From NCBI RefSeq assembly GCF_003970575.1, contig NZ_RXWZ01000043.1, positions 1 through 61,668 of the forward strand: DNA of 61,668 nucleotides, given 5' to 3'. Shown piece after piece: positions 1-7,990 of this stretch; position 1 is the stretch's first letter; every line of letters begins with the position of its first letter. This DNA is from Mammaliicoccus fleurettii (GTDB taxonomy: Bacteria; Bacillota; Bacilli; Staphylococcales; Staphylococcaceae). The notes beneath the pieces were generated by a model. That model ran no database searches. It saw only the letters and a program-made list of their open reading frames with translations, and was not told the origin of the DNA. Both the position numbers and the translations under genes were made by a program.

Positions 1-55
1 TAAAAATGGCCGAATCCATAGCTTAGCTATGAATTCGACCAAAAATCCATTTTTA
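1..55. repeat. Long imperfect palindrome
   Basis: The first 55 bases fold back on themselves. An outer arm TAAAAATGG pairs with CCATTTTTA at its far end, and an inner 16-base arm GGCCGAATCCATAGCT pairs with AGCTATGAATTCGACC with two mismatches. The outer arms are offset by a few unpaired bases. It could be a transcript terminator for a gene lying outside the window or a dispersed intergenic palindrome; the edge of the window prevents a decision. Confidence 0.5.
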
Positions 56-89
56 TTATTTAGTTGTCTACTTGACAGGGTACAGTTCA

Positions 90-122
90 CTGAGTGCTAG
101 AGGGTTTTGTTATATATTATTG
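90..122. repeat. Left copy of rpsR-terminator/3'-end repeat (degenerate att-like)
   Basis: Positions 90-109 repeat exactly the 20 bases at 541-560, which form the loop and right arm of the rpsR terminator. Positions 110-122 (TTATATATTATTG) repeat 568-580, the sequence spanning the rpsR stop codon. A six-base stretch between these two parts (561-567 region) is missing from this copy. The left arm of the terminator hairpin is absent here. The 3' end of rpsR is a known attachment site for staphylococcal pathogenicity islands, so this copy reads as a duplicated, partly eroded attachment site. Confidence 0.6.
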
Positions 123-127
123 CCCTT

Positions 128-418
128 TTATTCCTCTTTTTTAAAGTCTTTTCTTAAACGTTCTTTGGTCGCTTCTACACGTTTTTCTTTTGCTTTATCA
201 TCTTTATTCCGTTTCTCATACATTTCGGCGTCTTCATTCCAACGTTCTGATAATGATTTGTTTTTCTGATACGCAATTTCGTTGTCTATGCGTATACGTT
301 CATTCATTGTTAAAGGTTTTCCCTTACCTTCTCGTATGCCTTTAAGTACTGCCGCTCTTGTTTCTGCTCGATACTTTTCAAGTCCTGCGTCGACTTCTTC
401 TTTTGTTCTTTTAGTCAT
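128..418 (-). CDS. Small charged protein of unknown function (96 aa)
   Basis: I do not recognise this protein. It is very rich in Lys, Glu and Arg, has no Cys or Trp-rich core and no membrane segment, and its second half (about residues 55-96) is predicted by eye to be a long charged helix or coiled coil ending in DFKKEE. A GGAG sequence lies about 10 bases before the ATG at 418. It runs in the same direction as rpsR but is separated from it by the rpsR terminator, so it should have its own promoter; two short palindromes lie upstream (460-469 and 485-499). It is bracketed by the duplicated rpsR 3'-end sequence (90-122 and 541-580), which suggests it is cargo or a remnant of an integrated island rather than part of the ribosomal operon. 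Confidence 0.55.
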   Translation of the reverse strand: MTKRTKEEVDAGLEKYRAETRAAVLKGIREGKGKPLTMNERIRIDNEIAYQKNKSLSERWNEDAEMYEKRNKDDKAKEKRVEATKERLRKDFKKEE

Positions 419-459
419 TAAGCAACAACTCCATTTTGTTGAATTTATTTATATATACA

Positions 460-499
460 CTTTCGAAAGCATTTTGTACCTATATAGTAACATTTACTA
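460..499. promoter_or_regulatory. Two short perfect palindromes upstream of the 96-aa gene
   Basis: CTTTCGAAAG (460-469) and TAGTAA-cat-TTACTA (485-499) lie between the rpsR terminator and the start of the 96-aa gene, where its promoter must be. They have the size of dimeric repressor operators. No regulator is assigned; this is a sequence observation only. Confidence 0.35.
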
Positions 500-523
500 T
501 GTGTATTCTCCCTAATTTCAGAC

Positions 524-559
524 ACAAAAAAACCTCTAGCCTGAGTGCTAGAGGGTTTT
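524..559 (-). terminator. rpsR operon terminator
   Basis: The stem AAACCTCTAGC (530-540) pairs with GCTAGAGGGTTT (547-558) with a one-base bulge and loop CTGAGT. On the minus strand it is followed by a run of U (A-run 524-533). It ends the rpsF-ssb-rpsR transcript. Confidence 0.8.
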
Positions 560-574
560 GCTATACGTTATATA

Positions 575-817
575 TTATTGTTCTTCTTTAACGTATGGTA
601 ATAAAGCCATGTGACGTGAACGTTTAATAGCTATAGTAAGCAAACGTTGGTATTTCGCTGAAGTACCAGTTACACGACGTGGTAAAATTTTACCTCTTTC
701 TGAGATAAACTTTTTAAGTAAATCAGTATCTTTGTAGTCGATATGTGTAATACCGTTTGCTGTGAAATAACAAACTTTTTTACGACGACGACCACCTCTT
801 CTTGGTCCACCTGCCAT
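575..817 (-). CDS. rpsR: 30S ribosomal protein S18
   Basis: S18 binds 16S rRNA in the platform of the small subunit as a heterodimer with S6. The 80-residue protein has the usual length and the conserved core [20 protein letters not shown] and [11 protein letters not shown] followed by a basic helix. A strong Shine-Dalgarno (GGGAGG region at about 825-831) precedes the ATG. It is the last gene of rpsF-ssb-rpsR, the standard bacterial order. The 3' end of the gene (KEEQ stop followed by TATATAAC) is the sequence used by some staphylococcal pathogenicity islands as attachment site, and a partial copy of it occurs at 110-122. Confidence 0.98.
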   Translation of the reverse strand: MAGGPRRGGRRRKKVCYFTANGITHIDYKDTDLLKKFISERGKILPRRVTGTSAKYQRLLTIAIKRSRHMALLPYVKEEQ

Positions 818-874
818 GATTGTGTTCCTCCCTTCTTTTTAAATTTTTTTATTTATATTCGTTTCAATCAACTA

Positions 875-1405
875 TTAGAACGGCAAATCATCATCACTGA
901 TATCAATTGGTCCATTAGCATTTGCAAATGGGTTACTTGATTGTTGATTATTGTTTGACTGTTGATTTGAAGGTGCTTTTTGTCCTTGTTGTTGGTTACC
1001 ACCAAAGTCTTGTCCATAATTTTGGAACTCGTTATTATTTTGGTTATATGATTGGTTATCATTACCAGATTGACGTTGATTTGCGCCTTTAGGTTCAAGG
1101 AATTGAACACTGTCACAAACAACTTCAGTTACATAAACACGACGACCTTCTTGGTTCTCGTAGCTACGAGATTGTAGACGACCTTCAACACCTGCAAGAC
1201 TACCTTTAGATAAGTAATTGTTTACATTCTCTGCGGGACGTCTAAATACAACACAGTTGATAAAGTCAGCTTCTCTTTCACCTTGCTGATTCGTAAAAGT
1301 ACGATTGATAGCTAAGGTAAAAGTAGCAACTTGAACGCCTGAGGGTGTTACTCTGTATTCCGGATCTTTAGTTAATCGACCGACTAATACAACACGATTA
1401 ATCAT
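875..1405 (-). CDS. ssb: Single-stranded DNA-binding protein
   Basis: SSB coats single-stranded DNA during replication, recombination and repair and recruits partner proteins through its acidic tail. The 176-residue product has an N-terminal OB fold ([18 protein letters not shown] to about residue 110), then a disordered Gln/Asn/Ser-rich linker (about 111-165) and the conserved acidic tip DISDDDLPF at the C terminus. It lies between rpsF (29 bases away) and rpsR (57 bases away) in one operon, as in most Firmicutes. The complete tip shows the gene is intact. Confidence 0.97.
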   Translation of the reverse strand: MINRVVLVGRLTKDPEYRVTPSGVQVATFTLAINRTFTNQQGEREADFINCVVFRRPAENVNNYLSKGSLAGVEGRLQSRSYENQEGRRVYVTEVVCDSVQFLEPKGANQRQSGNDNQSYNQNNNEFQNYGQDFGGNQQQGQKAPSNQQSNNNQQSSNPFANANGPIDISDDDLPF

Positions 1406-1434
1406 TTAATCTCCCCCATATCTTAAAAGTTAAA

Positions 1435-1728
1435 TTATTTTTCTTCTTCACGTACAACGATGTGACGAATGATATCATCAGTGATTTTCGCTAAACGATC
1501 GAATTCGCTGATTGATTCGTCATTTTCAGACTTAACTCTAACGATATTGTAGAAACCTTCAGTGAAGTCTTGGATTTCATAAGCTAAACGACGTTTACCC
1601 CAATCCTTTTCTTCGACGATTTCTGAACCGTTTGAAGCTAAGATTCCTTTAAAACGTTCAACGACAGCTTTTCTAGCTTCGTCTTCGATATTTGGACGTA
1701 CTACGTACATTACTTCATATGTTCTCAT
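1435..1728 (-). CDS. rpsF: 30S ribosomal protein S6
   Basis: S6 pairs with S18 in the small subunit. The protein starts [13 protein letters not shown] and keeps the motifs [10 protein letters not shown] and FYNIVRVKS of the family; 97 residues is the normal length. The ATG at 1728 is preceded at a good distance by AAGGAGGTG; a TTG codon one position upstream is not needed. It is the first gene of rpsF-ssb-rpsR and is preceded by a leader that matches the S6:S18-binding RNA, so the operon is probably feedback-controlled by its own products. Confidence 0.97.
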   Translation of the reverse strand: MRTYEVMYVVRPNIEDEARKAVVERFKGILASNGSEIVEEKDWGKRRLAYEIQDFTEGFYNIVRVKSENDESISEFDRLAKITDDIIRHIVVREEEK

Positions 1729-1740
1729 CAATTTACACCT

Positions 1741-1782
1741 CCTTGTGGTCTATGCGGCCTAATAACTTAGTATTAAGCAAGG
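1741..1782 (-). promoter_or_regulatory. rpsF leader, S6:S18-binding RNA
   Basis: On the minus strand the leader has an outer stem CCUUG/CAAGG and an inner seven-pair stem CUUAAUA/UAUUAGG with loop CUAAGU, separated on the 3' side by a bulge that begins CCG. This matches the known rpsF autoregulatory motif, in which the bulged CCG mimics the 16S rRNA site of the S6:S18 complex. The 3' strand of the outer stem overlaps the Shine-Dalgarno of rpsF, so protein binding would block translation. Confidence 0.75.
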
Positions 1783-1809
1783 AATAATTTTCATTACTCA
1801 CAATCAAGA

Positions 1810-1838
1810 ATTATAGCATAGAGTATTACTTTTTACAA
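1810..1838 (-). promoter_or_regulatory. Promoter of rpsF-ssb-rpsR
   Basis: Minus-strand TTGTAA (1833-1838) and TATAAT (1810-1815) are separated by 17 bases, a good sigma-A promoter about 30 bases before the S6:S18 leader. The rest of the 1783-2044 gap holds only a perfect 9-bp inverted repeat (1960-1968 with 1983-1991) and no gene. Confidence 0.65.
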
Positions 1839-2044
1839 TGTTTTTTAGTCAATACTGCAACTATTAAGTAGTGACTATATCATTTAAAATATAAATGGTT
1901 TTAACACGCCTTCTGAGTACATGCTTTTAGAGGGTCAGTAAAAGCAGAAATTCAATCAAATCGCACGAAGACTACAAACTCATCGTGCGATTTTCCTACC
2001 TATCTAGTCCATACCTTCATATTCAACTAACAAATACAACGACA

Positions 2045-2080
2045 AAAGAGGCCGAGACACAATGTCTCAGCCTCTTTAAA
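2045..2080 (-). terminator. Terminator of the parB-mscS-ychF operon
   Basis: GAGGCCGAGACA and TGTCTCAGCCTC form a strong hairpin with loop CAA, flanked by A-rich and T-rich runs on both sides, so it can work in both directions. It lies just past the ychF stop codon. Confidence 0.8.
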
Positions 2081-2090
2081 ATTCTATCTA

Positions 2091-3191
2091 TTACACATTA
2101 AATCTAAAATGAACTACGTCTCCGTCTTTCATTAGATATTCTTTTCCTTCTAATCTTACTTTACCCGCTTCTTTTGCACCGTTCATACCGTTATTATTCA
2201 ATAAATCATCATAGCTTACTGTTTCTGCTCTAATGAAGCCTCTTTCGAAGTCTGTATGGATGATTCCGGCACATTGTGGTGCTGTCATGCCTTCTATAAA
2301 TGTCCATGCTCTTACTTCTTGTTCTCCTGCTGTAAAGTATGTTGCTAGTCCTAACAGGTTATATGATGCGCGGATTAACTTGTCTAATCCTGCTTCTTCT
2401 ACGCCTAAATCTTCTAAGAACATTTCACGGTCTTCATCGTCTAATGTTGCTAATTCTTCTTCGATTTTAGCTGAAATAACGATTACTTCTGATCCTTCGT
2501 TATTTGCGTATTCTTCTATTTTTTGTACATATTCATTGTGTTCTGGACTTGCTACTTCATCTTCTGCTACGTTTGCTACGTATAACATTGGTTTTGATGT
2601 TAATAAGCTTAAATGTTTCACGATTGATTTTTCATCTGATGAGAATTCTAAGCTTCTTACTGGTTCATTGTTTTCTAATGTTTCTTTTATTTTTGCTAAT
2701 ACTTTTTCTTCTGCTACTGCATCTTTATCTTTCTGTTTAGCCATTTTTGCTACTCTATCATAGCGTTTTTCTACTGATTCTAAATCTGCTAACACTAATT
2801 CCATATTAATTACTTCAATATCATCTATTGGATCTACTTTACCAGATACATGTGTTACATTTTCGTCTTCGAATGCACGTACAACTTGGCAAATTGCATC
2901 TACTTCACGGATATGTGATAAGAATTTATTCCCTAATCCTTCACCTTTAGATGCGCCTTTTACGATACCTGCTATATCTGTAAATTCGAAAGCTGTTGGA
3001 ACTGTCTTCTTAGGTTTAACTAATTTCGTTAATTCTTGTAAACGATGATCTGGTACTTCTACGATTCCTACGTTTGGATCGATTGTTGCGAATGGATAGT
3101 TCGCTGCTAATGCTCCTGCTTTAGTAATTGCGTTAAATAGTGTTGATTTACCTACGTTAGGTAATCCTACTATGCCAGCTGTTAATGCCAT
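2091..3191 (-). CDS. ychF: Redox/stress-related P-loop ATPase YchF (Obg family)
   Basis: YchF is a ribosome-associated member of the Obg GTPase group that prefers ATP. The 366-residue protein has the P-loop GLPNVGKST (about residues 8-16), the G3 region DIAGIVKGASKGEGLG (about 74-89), an inserted coiled coil (about 130-180) and a C-terminal TGS domain (about 280-366). The length is typical. Three bases separate it from the DUF951 gene upstream, so it is the last gene of a parB-mscS-DUF951-ychF transcript, the same order as beside the Bacillus origin. Confidence 0.96.
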   Translation of the reverse strand: MALTAGIVGLPNVGKSTLFNAITKAGALAANYPFATIDPNVGIVEVPDHRLQELTKLVKPKKTVPTAFEFTDIAGIVKGASKGEGLGNKFLSHIREVDAICQVVRAFEDENVTHVSGKVDPIDDIEVINMELVLADLESVEKRYDRVAKMAKQKDKDAVAEEKVLAKIKETLENNEPVRSLEFSSDEKSIVKHLSLLTSKPMLYVANVAEDEVASPEHNEYVQKIEEYANNEGSEVIVISAKIEEELATLDDEDREMFLEDLGVEEAGLDKLIRASYNLLGLATYFTAGEQEVRAWTFIEGMTAPQCAGIIHTDFERGFIRAETVSYDDLLNNNGMNGAKEAGKVRLEGKEYLMKDGDVVHFRFNV

Positions 3192-3194
3192 ATG

Positions 3195-3392
3195 TTATTC
3201 ACCTTGTCCTTTTTCGATTATTTTTTTGATTTTTTTATTAAATTCTTGTCTAGGTAGCATAATGCTACGAGAACATTCTTCACATTTAATTCTAACATCT
3301 GCACCAAGTCTTATGATTTTAAATTTATTATAACCACATGCATGCTGCTTCTTCATTTCAACGATATCATTTAAATTATACGATTTAATCAT
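3195..3392 (-). CDS. DUF951 family small protein (YyzM-like)
   Basis: This 65-residue protein belongs to DUF951. It has two Cys pairs or near pairs (HACG and CEEC with residues between) that may bind zinc, in the arrangement HACGYNKFKIIRLGADVRIKCEECSR. Function is unknown. The gene lies between mscS and ychF as in Bacillus subtilis (yyzM), with a 3-base gap to ychF and 23 bases to mscS, so it is co-transcribed. Confidence 0.85.
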   Translation of the reverse strand: MIKSYNLNDIVEMKKQHACGYNKFKIIRLGADVRIKCEECSRSIMLPRQEFNKKIKKIIEKGQGE

Positions 3393-3415
3393 ATTACAGC
3401 CTCCCGATTAGACGA

Positions 3416-4300
3416 TTATTGAATGTTATTAGGATTATAAGAAACCATAGTTGGTATTGGTGCTTGAATACCTTCTTTATCAAAGAACGATTTGATTTCT
3501 CTTCTTAATATTCTTGCACCTGTCGCATGTTCGTTAGGTTCTGTTTCGCCTGCGATTTTTATCGTTGCTTCTACTGCTGTAACATTTTCTACACCTAAAA
3601 TTTCAGGGTCTTTTATGAAAATTTGATATTTTTCTTTTAGTGTAGGTAAAAATTTATATAATTTACTTTCTAATTCATCTAAGTCTTCTTTTATGGATAC
3701 AGGTACTTCCACAATAGCCATACCATTATGAATTGAGAAGTTTACAATCTCATTCATTGTACCATTTGGAAGAATCGTTAAATCTCCTGCAAATGATAAA
3801 ATTCTCGTAGATCTCATCCCTATTGATTGTACAGTACCTTCAGCAACAGTTGTACCCGTAGTATTAATTTTTACATAGTCTCCAACATCAAATTGATTCT
3901 CAAAAATAATAAAGAAACCAGTTATGACATCTTTAACTAAAGTTTGAGCACCAAAACCAATTGCTAAACCTGCAACTCCAGCACCTGCAATAATACTTTC
4001 AACTCTTATTCCTACATTGCTTAATATTGTCGTAGCAACAATGAACCACACAACATATGAAATAATGTTTTGTAGTAGGTTTACCATTGTTTTAGCACGC
4101 TTGTTAGACTTCCCTACCCTCTTAGTTCCGTATTTCGTAGTAAAGAATTTCTCGACTAATTTATGAAGTATCTTAATTATAATAAACGCTAATATAATAT
4201 AAAATATCCCGATGAAAATTTGTTCTATCCATTTTTGCCAATTATCTGGATCCATAAAAGGATCGATTAGTTTATGAATGACGCTCATAATTTTATTCAT
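3416..4300 (-). CDS. Small-conductance mechanosensitive channel family protein (MscS/YkuT type)
   Basis: MscS-type channels open on membrane tension and release solutes during osmotic downshock. The protein has an N-terminal hydrophobic helix (about residues 30-50), two more helices (about 75-125) including the pore helix VAGLAIGFGAQTLVKDVITG, and a soluble beta domain with FENQFDVGDYVKI. The start is placed at the ATG at 4300, six bases after an AGAGGTG Shine-Dalgarno; a GTG two codons upstream overlaps that site and is less likely. It follows parB by 11 bases in the same operon. Confidence 0.9.
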   Translation of the reverse strand: MNKIMSVIHKLIDPFMDPDNWQKWIEQIFIGIFYIILAFIIIKILHKLVEKFFTTKYGTKRVGKSNKRAKTMVNLLQNIISYVVWFIVATTILSNVGIRVESIIAGAGVAGLAIGFGAQTLVKDVITGFFIIFENQFDVGDYVKINTTGTTVAEGTVQSIGMRSTRILSFAGDLTILPNGTMNEIVNFSIHNGMAIVEVPVSIKEDLDELESKLYKFLPTLKEKYQIFIKDPEILGVENVTAVEATIKIAGETEPNEHATGARILRREIKSFFDKEGIQAPIPTMVSYNPNNIQ

Positions 4301-4311
4301 TTTCACACCTC

Positions 4312-5148
4312 TTATTCTTCTAACAATAATTCCATAATTCTTTTGTATTCTGCTTCAGAATTAAATTCAAGTGAAATTTTACCTGCTTTTTTTGTCTTTG
4401 AAATATCAATGTTCGTTCCATATTTCTCTTTCAACTGATATTCATGTTTAACTAAAAAGCTTGGTTTATTATGTTTTGGTTGTTTTGGTTTCTCTTGACC
4501 GTTAGCATTCAAAAATTTTATATATTCTTCTAACGCTCTAACGCTCATATTTTCTTTAATCACTTTTTTAGCAACTTGATTGATTTGATGCTTTTTCTCT
4601 ATTCCAAGCAAAGTTCTGCCATGTGCACTTGATAATTTTTCTTCGTTGATTAAACTTTTCACGCTTGGAGGTAGATTTAGTAATCTTAAGACATTAGCAA
4701 TATAAGATCTTGATTTACCTAATCTATCTGCTACGTCTTGTTGCTTTAAATTTAGTTCTGCCATCATTGTGGCATAACTCTTTGCTTCTTCTAATGGTTT
4801 AAGATTCTCACGTTGAAGATTCTCAATTATAGCGAGTTCTAACATTTCTTCATCAGTTAGCACTTTAATAATTGCTGGTACTGTGTCTTTCTCAGCTAAT
4901 TGACTTGCTCTGAATCTTCTTTCGCCAACCACAATGTCATATCCTTTAATTGTTTCTCTTACTACTATTGGTTGTAATACACCATGTTGTGAAATAGACT
5001 GCGTTAAATCTTTTAAAGCTTCTTCATCAAAATAATCTCTAGGTTGATATGGATTTCTTCTTAATTTGTCTAAAGGAATCTCAACAACTTTATCATGACT
5101 AAAGTTATAAGAAATCTTTTCAACAAGTTCGTGATTTCTTTCTTTCAT
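4312..5148 (-). CDS. parB: Chromosome-partitioning protein ParB (Spo0J)
   Basis: ParB is a CTPase clamp that loads at parS sites near the origin, spreads, and recruits SMC to organise and separate new origins. The 278-residue protein has the N-terminal ParB/sulfiredoxin domain with the CTP-binding motif VGERRFRAS (about 74-82) and ENLQRENLKPLEEA, a central helix-turn-helix (about 120-160, KQQDVADRLGKSRSYIANVLRLL) and a C-terminal dimer domain. It is distinct from Noc at 13793-14632, which sits next to rsmG and has the Noc N terminus. No parA/soj gene is adjacent: the space on its upstream side holds parS, the met T-box and the met operon. Confidence 0.93.
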   Translation of the reverse strand: MKERNHELVEKISYNFSHDKVVEIPLDKLRRNPYQPRDYFDEEALKDLTQSISQHGVLQPIVVRETIKGYDIVVGERRFRASQLAEKDTVPAIIKVLTDEEMLELAIIENLQRENLKPLEEAKSYATMMAELNLKQQDVADRLGKSRSYIANVLRLLNLPPSVKSLINEEKLSSAHGRTLLGIEKKHQINQVAKKVIKENMSVRALEEYIKFLNANGQEKPKQPKHNKPSFLVKHEYQLKEKYGTNIDISKTKKAGKISLEFNSEAEYKRIMELLLEE

Positions 5149-5175
5149 TTCATCACCACGTTATATATTCTAATT

Positions 5176-5191
5176 TGTTTCACGTAAAACA
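5176..5191. promoter_or_regulatory. parS site
   Basis: TGTTTCACGTAAAACA differs from the bacterial parS consensus TGTTTCACGTGAAACA at one position. It lies 28 bases upstream of the parB start codon, in the region where the parB promoter must be. ParB nucleation here would be close to the origin and could also autoregulate the operon. Confidence 0.85.
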
Positions 5192-5273
5192 TCCAAATTA
5201 GATTATAACAATTTTGAAGATGATATGCACAAAAGAATAATTGACCGATAAATTAAAATATTCAGAAAAGTTG

Positions 5274-5302
5274 TTGACAAAAAAATATGCCCATAGTATT
5301 GT
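5274..5302 (+). promoter_or_regulatory. Promoter of the met operon
   Basis: A perfect -35 TTGACA (5274-5279) is followed after 17 bases by TATTGT (5297-5302). Transcription would begin near 5310 and produce the long T-box leader before metI. Confidence 0.7.
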
Positions 5303-5314
5303 GTAATATATCAA

Positions 5315-5690
5315 CAACGAAATATTAATTAAAAGCACGATAAAAAGGAAAGTAAATCTTAAACTGCAATTATCAGAGAGTTCCCATTTGCTGAAAGGGA
5401 ATATTGAAAGAAAGATTGAAAATGGCCTTGGAGTGGTGACATCGATATTGAGGTGTCAACGGGATCGCCCGTTATAGCGATACAGTATTAAAGTCTCTTT
5501 AGTGTTGATGGCGTACTGGAATTTGTTCATATTTTTACTGCCATTATATACTCTTTTACAAGAGACCACGTACTTATAGAGGTAGTGTCAGTAATGTCAT
5601 TACGAACAAAGGTGGTACCGCGAGCTAAGCTTTCGTCCTTTACATCCGATTAATATCGGGTTTAAAGGACGGAAGCTTTTTTTATTTTTA
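5315..5690 (+). promoter_or_regulatory. T-box leader of metI (tRNA-Met sensing)
   Basis: The leader of nearly 400 bases carries the T-box bulge sequence AAAGGTGGTACCGCG (5608-5622) and a strong terminator, AAGCTTTCGTCCTTTA (5627-5642) pairing with TAAAGGACGGAAGCTT (5663-5678), followed by seven or more T. Uncharged tRNA pairing with the T-box would favour the antiterminator and turn on metICFE. An ATG in the stem I region (5422-5424) is a possible Met specifier. A long Met T-box in front of the met operon is known in staphylococci. Confidence 0.9.
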
Positions 5691-5714
5691 AATACATTAG
5701 GGAGGAAGGCTATT

Positions 5715-6821
5715 ATGAAATCTACTCAACTCGCTCAAATTTCATTAACTAAAGATCATACAGGTGCAACCACAAATCCTATATATCTTTCAACAGCCTA
5801 TCAACATGAAAAATTAGGATGTTCAACTGGCTTCGATTATACGAGGACTAAGAATCCAACTCGCTCACAATTCGAAGAAGCATTTGCCAAATTAGAAGGT
5901 GGAAAATACGCATTTGCAACTTCTAGTGGTATGGCAAGTATTCAATTAATATGTAACTTATTTAAACCAAATGATGAAATTCTCGTTTCATATGATTTAT
6001 ATGGTGGCACATTTAGAATCTTTGAATTTTATGAAAAACAATACAACATTAAGTTTAAATACATCGATTTTTCAAATATTGAAGAGGTCAATGCATCTAT
6101 CAATGAGCATACGAGAGCTTTCTTTATAGAACCCGTATCAAATCCATTAATGTTCACAGTGGAATTAGAACCATTGTATGCAATAGCGAAGTCTAAAAAT
6201 ATTTTAACAATTATTGATAATACATTCTTAACACCTTACTTTTCTACACCATTAAAAGATGGAGCTGACATTGTATTACATTCTGCTACAAAATACATAA
6301 GTGGTCATAATGATGTATTAGCAGGCATTGTAACCGTATCAGACGATTATTTAGGTGAACTACTTGCTCAATTTCACAATATGATTGGTGCAACACTATC
6401 ACCTTTCGACAGTTATTTATTACTAAGAGGTTTAAAAACATTACACATACGACTTGATCGTGCTACCGAAAATGCCCAAAAATTAGCCGCTTCTTTTCAG
6501 TCAATTGAAAGCATTGATGAAGTACTTTATTCAGGGCAAACAGGCATGTTAAGCATTAGATTAAACAAAGCTTACAGTGTAGATCGTTTTTTACAAAATA
6601 TTGATTTATGTATATTTGCCGAAAGTCTTGGTGGCACTGAAACATTCATCACTTTTCCATATACACAAACGCATGTAGACATGGCCGATGAAGAAAAAGA
6701 TAAACGTGGTATCGACGAATATCTACTTCGTCTATCAATCGGAATTGAAGACTATGAAGATATTTACGCAGATATACTTCAAGCTCTAAAAAAATCAAAG
6801 AAAGAAGGGGTGTCATTATGA
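5715..6821 (+). CDS. metI: Cystathionine gamma-synthase / acylhomoserine (thiol)-lyase
   Basis: MetI joins an activated homoserine with cysteine (or sulfide) using PLP, the first sulfur-incorporating step to methionine. The 368-residue protein has the trans-sulfuration fold with the PLP-lysine motif LHSATKYISGHNDVLAG (about 190-206), ATSSGMASI and EPVSNPL. The ATG follows AGGGAGGAAGGC. It overlaps metC by four bases (ATGA), so the two are translationally coupled. The activated homoserine is probably O-acetylhomoserine from metX at 44942 in the same window. Its paralogue metC is next door, so exact substrate preference is inferred from order. Confidence 0.9.
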   Translation: MKSTQLAQISLTKDHTGATTNPIYLSTAYQHEKLGCSTGFDYTRTKNPTRSQFEEAFAKLEGGKYAFATSSGMASIQLICNLFKPNDEILVSYDLYGGTFRIFEFYEKQYNIKFKYIDFSNIEEVNASINEHTRAFFIEPVSNPLMFTVELEPLYAIAKSKNILTIIDNTFLTPYFSTPLKDGADIVLHSATKYISGHNDVLAGIVTVSDDYLGELLAQFHNMIGATLSPFDSYLLLRGLKTLHIRLDRATENAQKLAASFQSIESIDEVLYSGQTGMLSIRLNKAYSVDRFLQNIDLCIFAESLGGTETFITFPYTQTHVDMADEEKDKRGIDEYLLRLSIGIEDYEDIYADILQALKKSKKEGVSL

Positions 6822-7990
6822 GTTATTCAAAAGAAACGTCATTAATATTAGACTCCACTAGAGGTAATGAACATTTATCAAGCAACCAACCATTATATTA
6901 TTCATCAACATATCACCAACAAACATTAGGTGGTAATACTGAATTTGATTACGCAAGAAGTGGTAATCCTAACAGAAAGTTACTCGAAGAAAAGTTAGCC
7001 GATTTAGAAGGCGGTAATTATGGATTTGCATTCAGTTCTGGGATAGCTGCAGTAACGGCTGTATTCCTTACATTAGAACCTGGAGATCACGTTATACTTC
7101 CTGATGATGTATACGGAGGTACTTTCAGATTAACAGAACAAATACTAAAAAAATTCAAAATCGAATTTACAACTGTCGACCAAACAGACTTACAACAAGT
7201 AGAAGACGCTGTACAGGATAATACAAAGCTTATCTATGTAGAAACACCATCTAACCCGCTATTTAAAGTAACTGATATTAATGGTGTTGGACAAATTGCT
7301 CGTAGAAATGAAGCACTTTTAGCCGTAGATAATACATTCATGACACCATTAGGACAGTCTCCTTTGAAACTTGGAGCAGATATTGTCATTCATTCTGCAA
7401 CGAAATTCTTAGGAGGTCATAGTGACCTGATTGCTGGCGCTGTTATCGTAAATGATCCCCAACTTAAAAATGATATTTACTTAATTCAAAATGGAACTGG
7501 CTCAGGATTAAGCGTCTATGATTCATGGACACTTGCTAAGCATTTAAAAACATTACCAATTAGATTTAAACAATCTGTTAGCAATACTGAACAAATTTAT
7601 AGATATTTAATTGAAAATGAAGCAATTGAAACTGTTTACTATCCAATAACAAATGACACACATTTAAGACAAGCTAAAAATGGTGGTGCCGTATTAGGAT
7701 TCAGACTTAAAGATGAATCAAAAGCACAAGCATTTGTTGACCATCTAAATATACCTTTAGTTTCTGTAAGTTTAGGTGGTGTTGAAACCATTCTTTCTCA
7801 CCCAGCTACAATGAGTCACGCAGCTATACCTGAAAACATTAGAGCTGAACGTGGTATTACAAACGGCTTATTTAGACTATCAGTAGGATTGGAAGATGTC
7901 AGAGAATTGATTACAGATATCGATTGGGCATTAAAGGAGGCTATATATGAATCTGAAAGAAGCATTGAAGAACCGCATTTTAGTGGCTGA
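6818..7990 (+). CDS. metC: Cystathionine beta-lyase
   Basis: MetC cleaves cystathionine to homocysteine, pyruvate and ammonia with PLP. The 390-residue protein has the PLP-lysine region IHSATKFLGGHSDLIAGAV (about 189-207), FSSGIAAVTAVF and ETPSNPLFKV. It follows metI with a four-base overlap. Its last 14 codons overlap the start of metF by 44 bases; the normal family fold seems complete near the shared region, so the C-terminal tail EPHFSG is likely a product of that overlap. Confidence 0.9.
   Translation: MSYSKETSLILDSTRGNEHLSSNQPLYYSSTYHQQTLGGNTEFDYARSGNPNRKLLEEKLADLEGGNYGFAFSSGIAAVTAVFLTLEPGDHVILPDDVYGGTFRLTEQILKKFKIEFTTVDQTDLQQVEDAVQDNTKLIYVETPSNPLFKVTDINGVGQIARRNEALLAVDNTFMTPLGQSPLKLGADIVIHSATKFLGGHSDLIAGAVIVNDPQLKNDIYLIQNGTGSGLSVYDSWTLAKHLKTLPIRFKQSVSNTEQIYRYLIENEAIETVYYPITNDTHLRQAKNGGAVLGFRLKDESKAQAFVDHLNIPLVSVSLGGVETILSHPATMSHAAIPENIRAERGITNGLFRLSVGLEDVRELITDIDWALKEAIYESERSIEEPHFSG

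Noticed and set aside
2233..2763. A 176-codon plus-strand frame opposite ychF
   Set aside because: It lies fully within the well-conserved ychF gene, is Ser-rich as expected for an antisense reading, and has no ribosome site.
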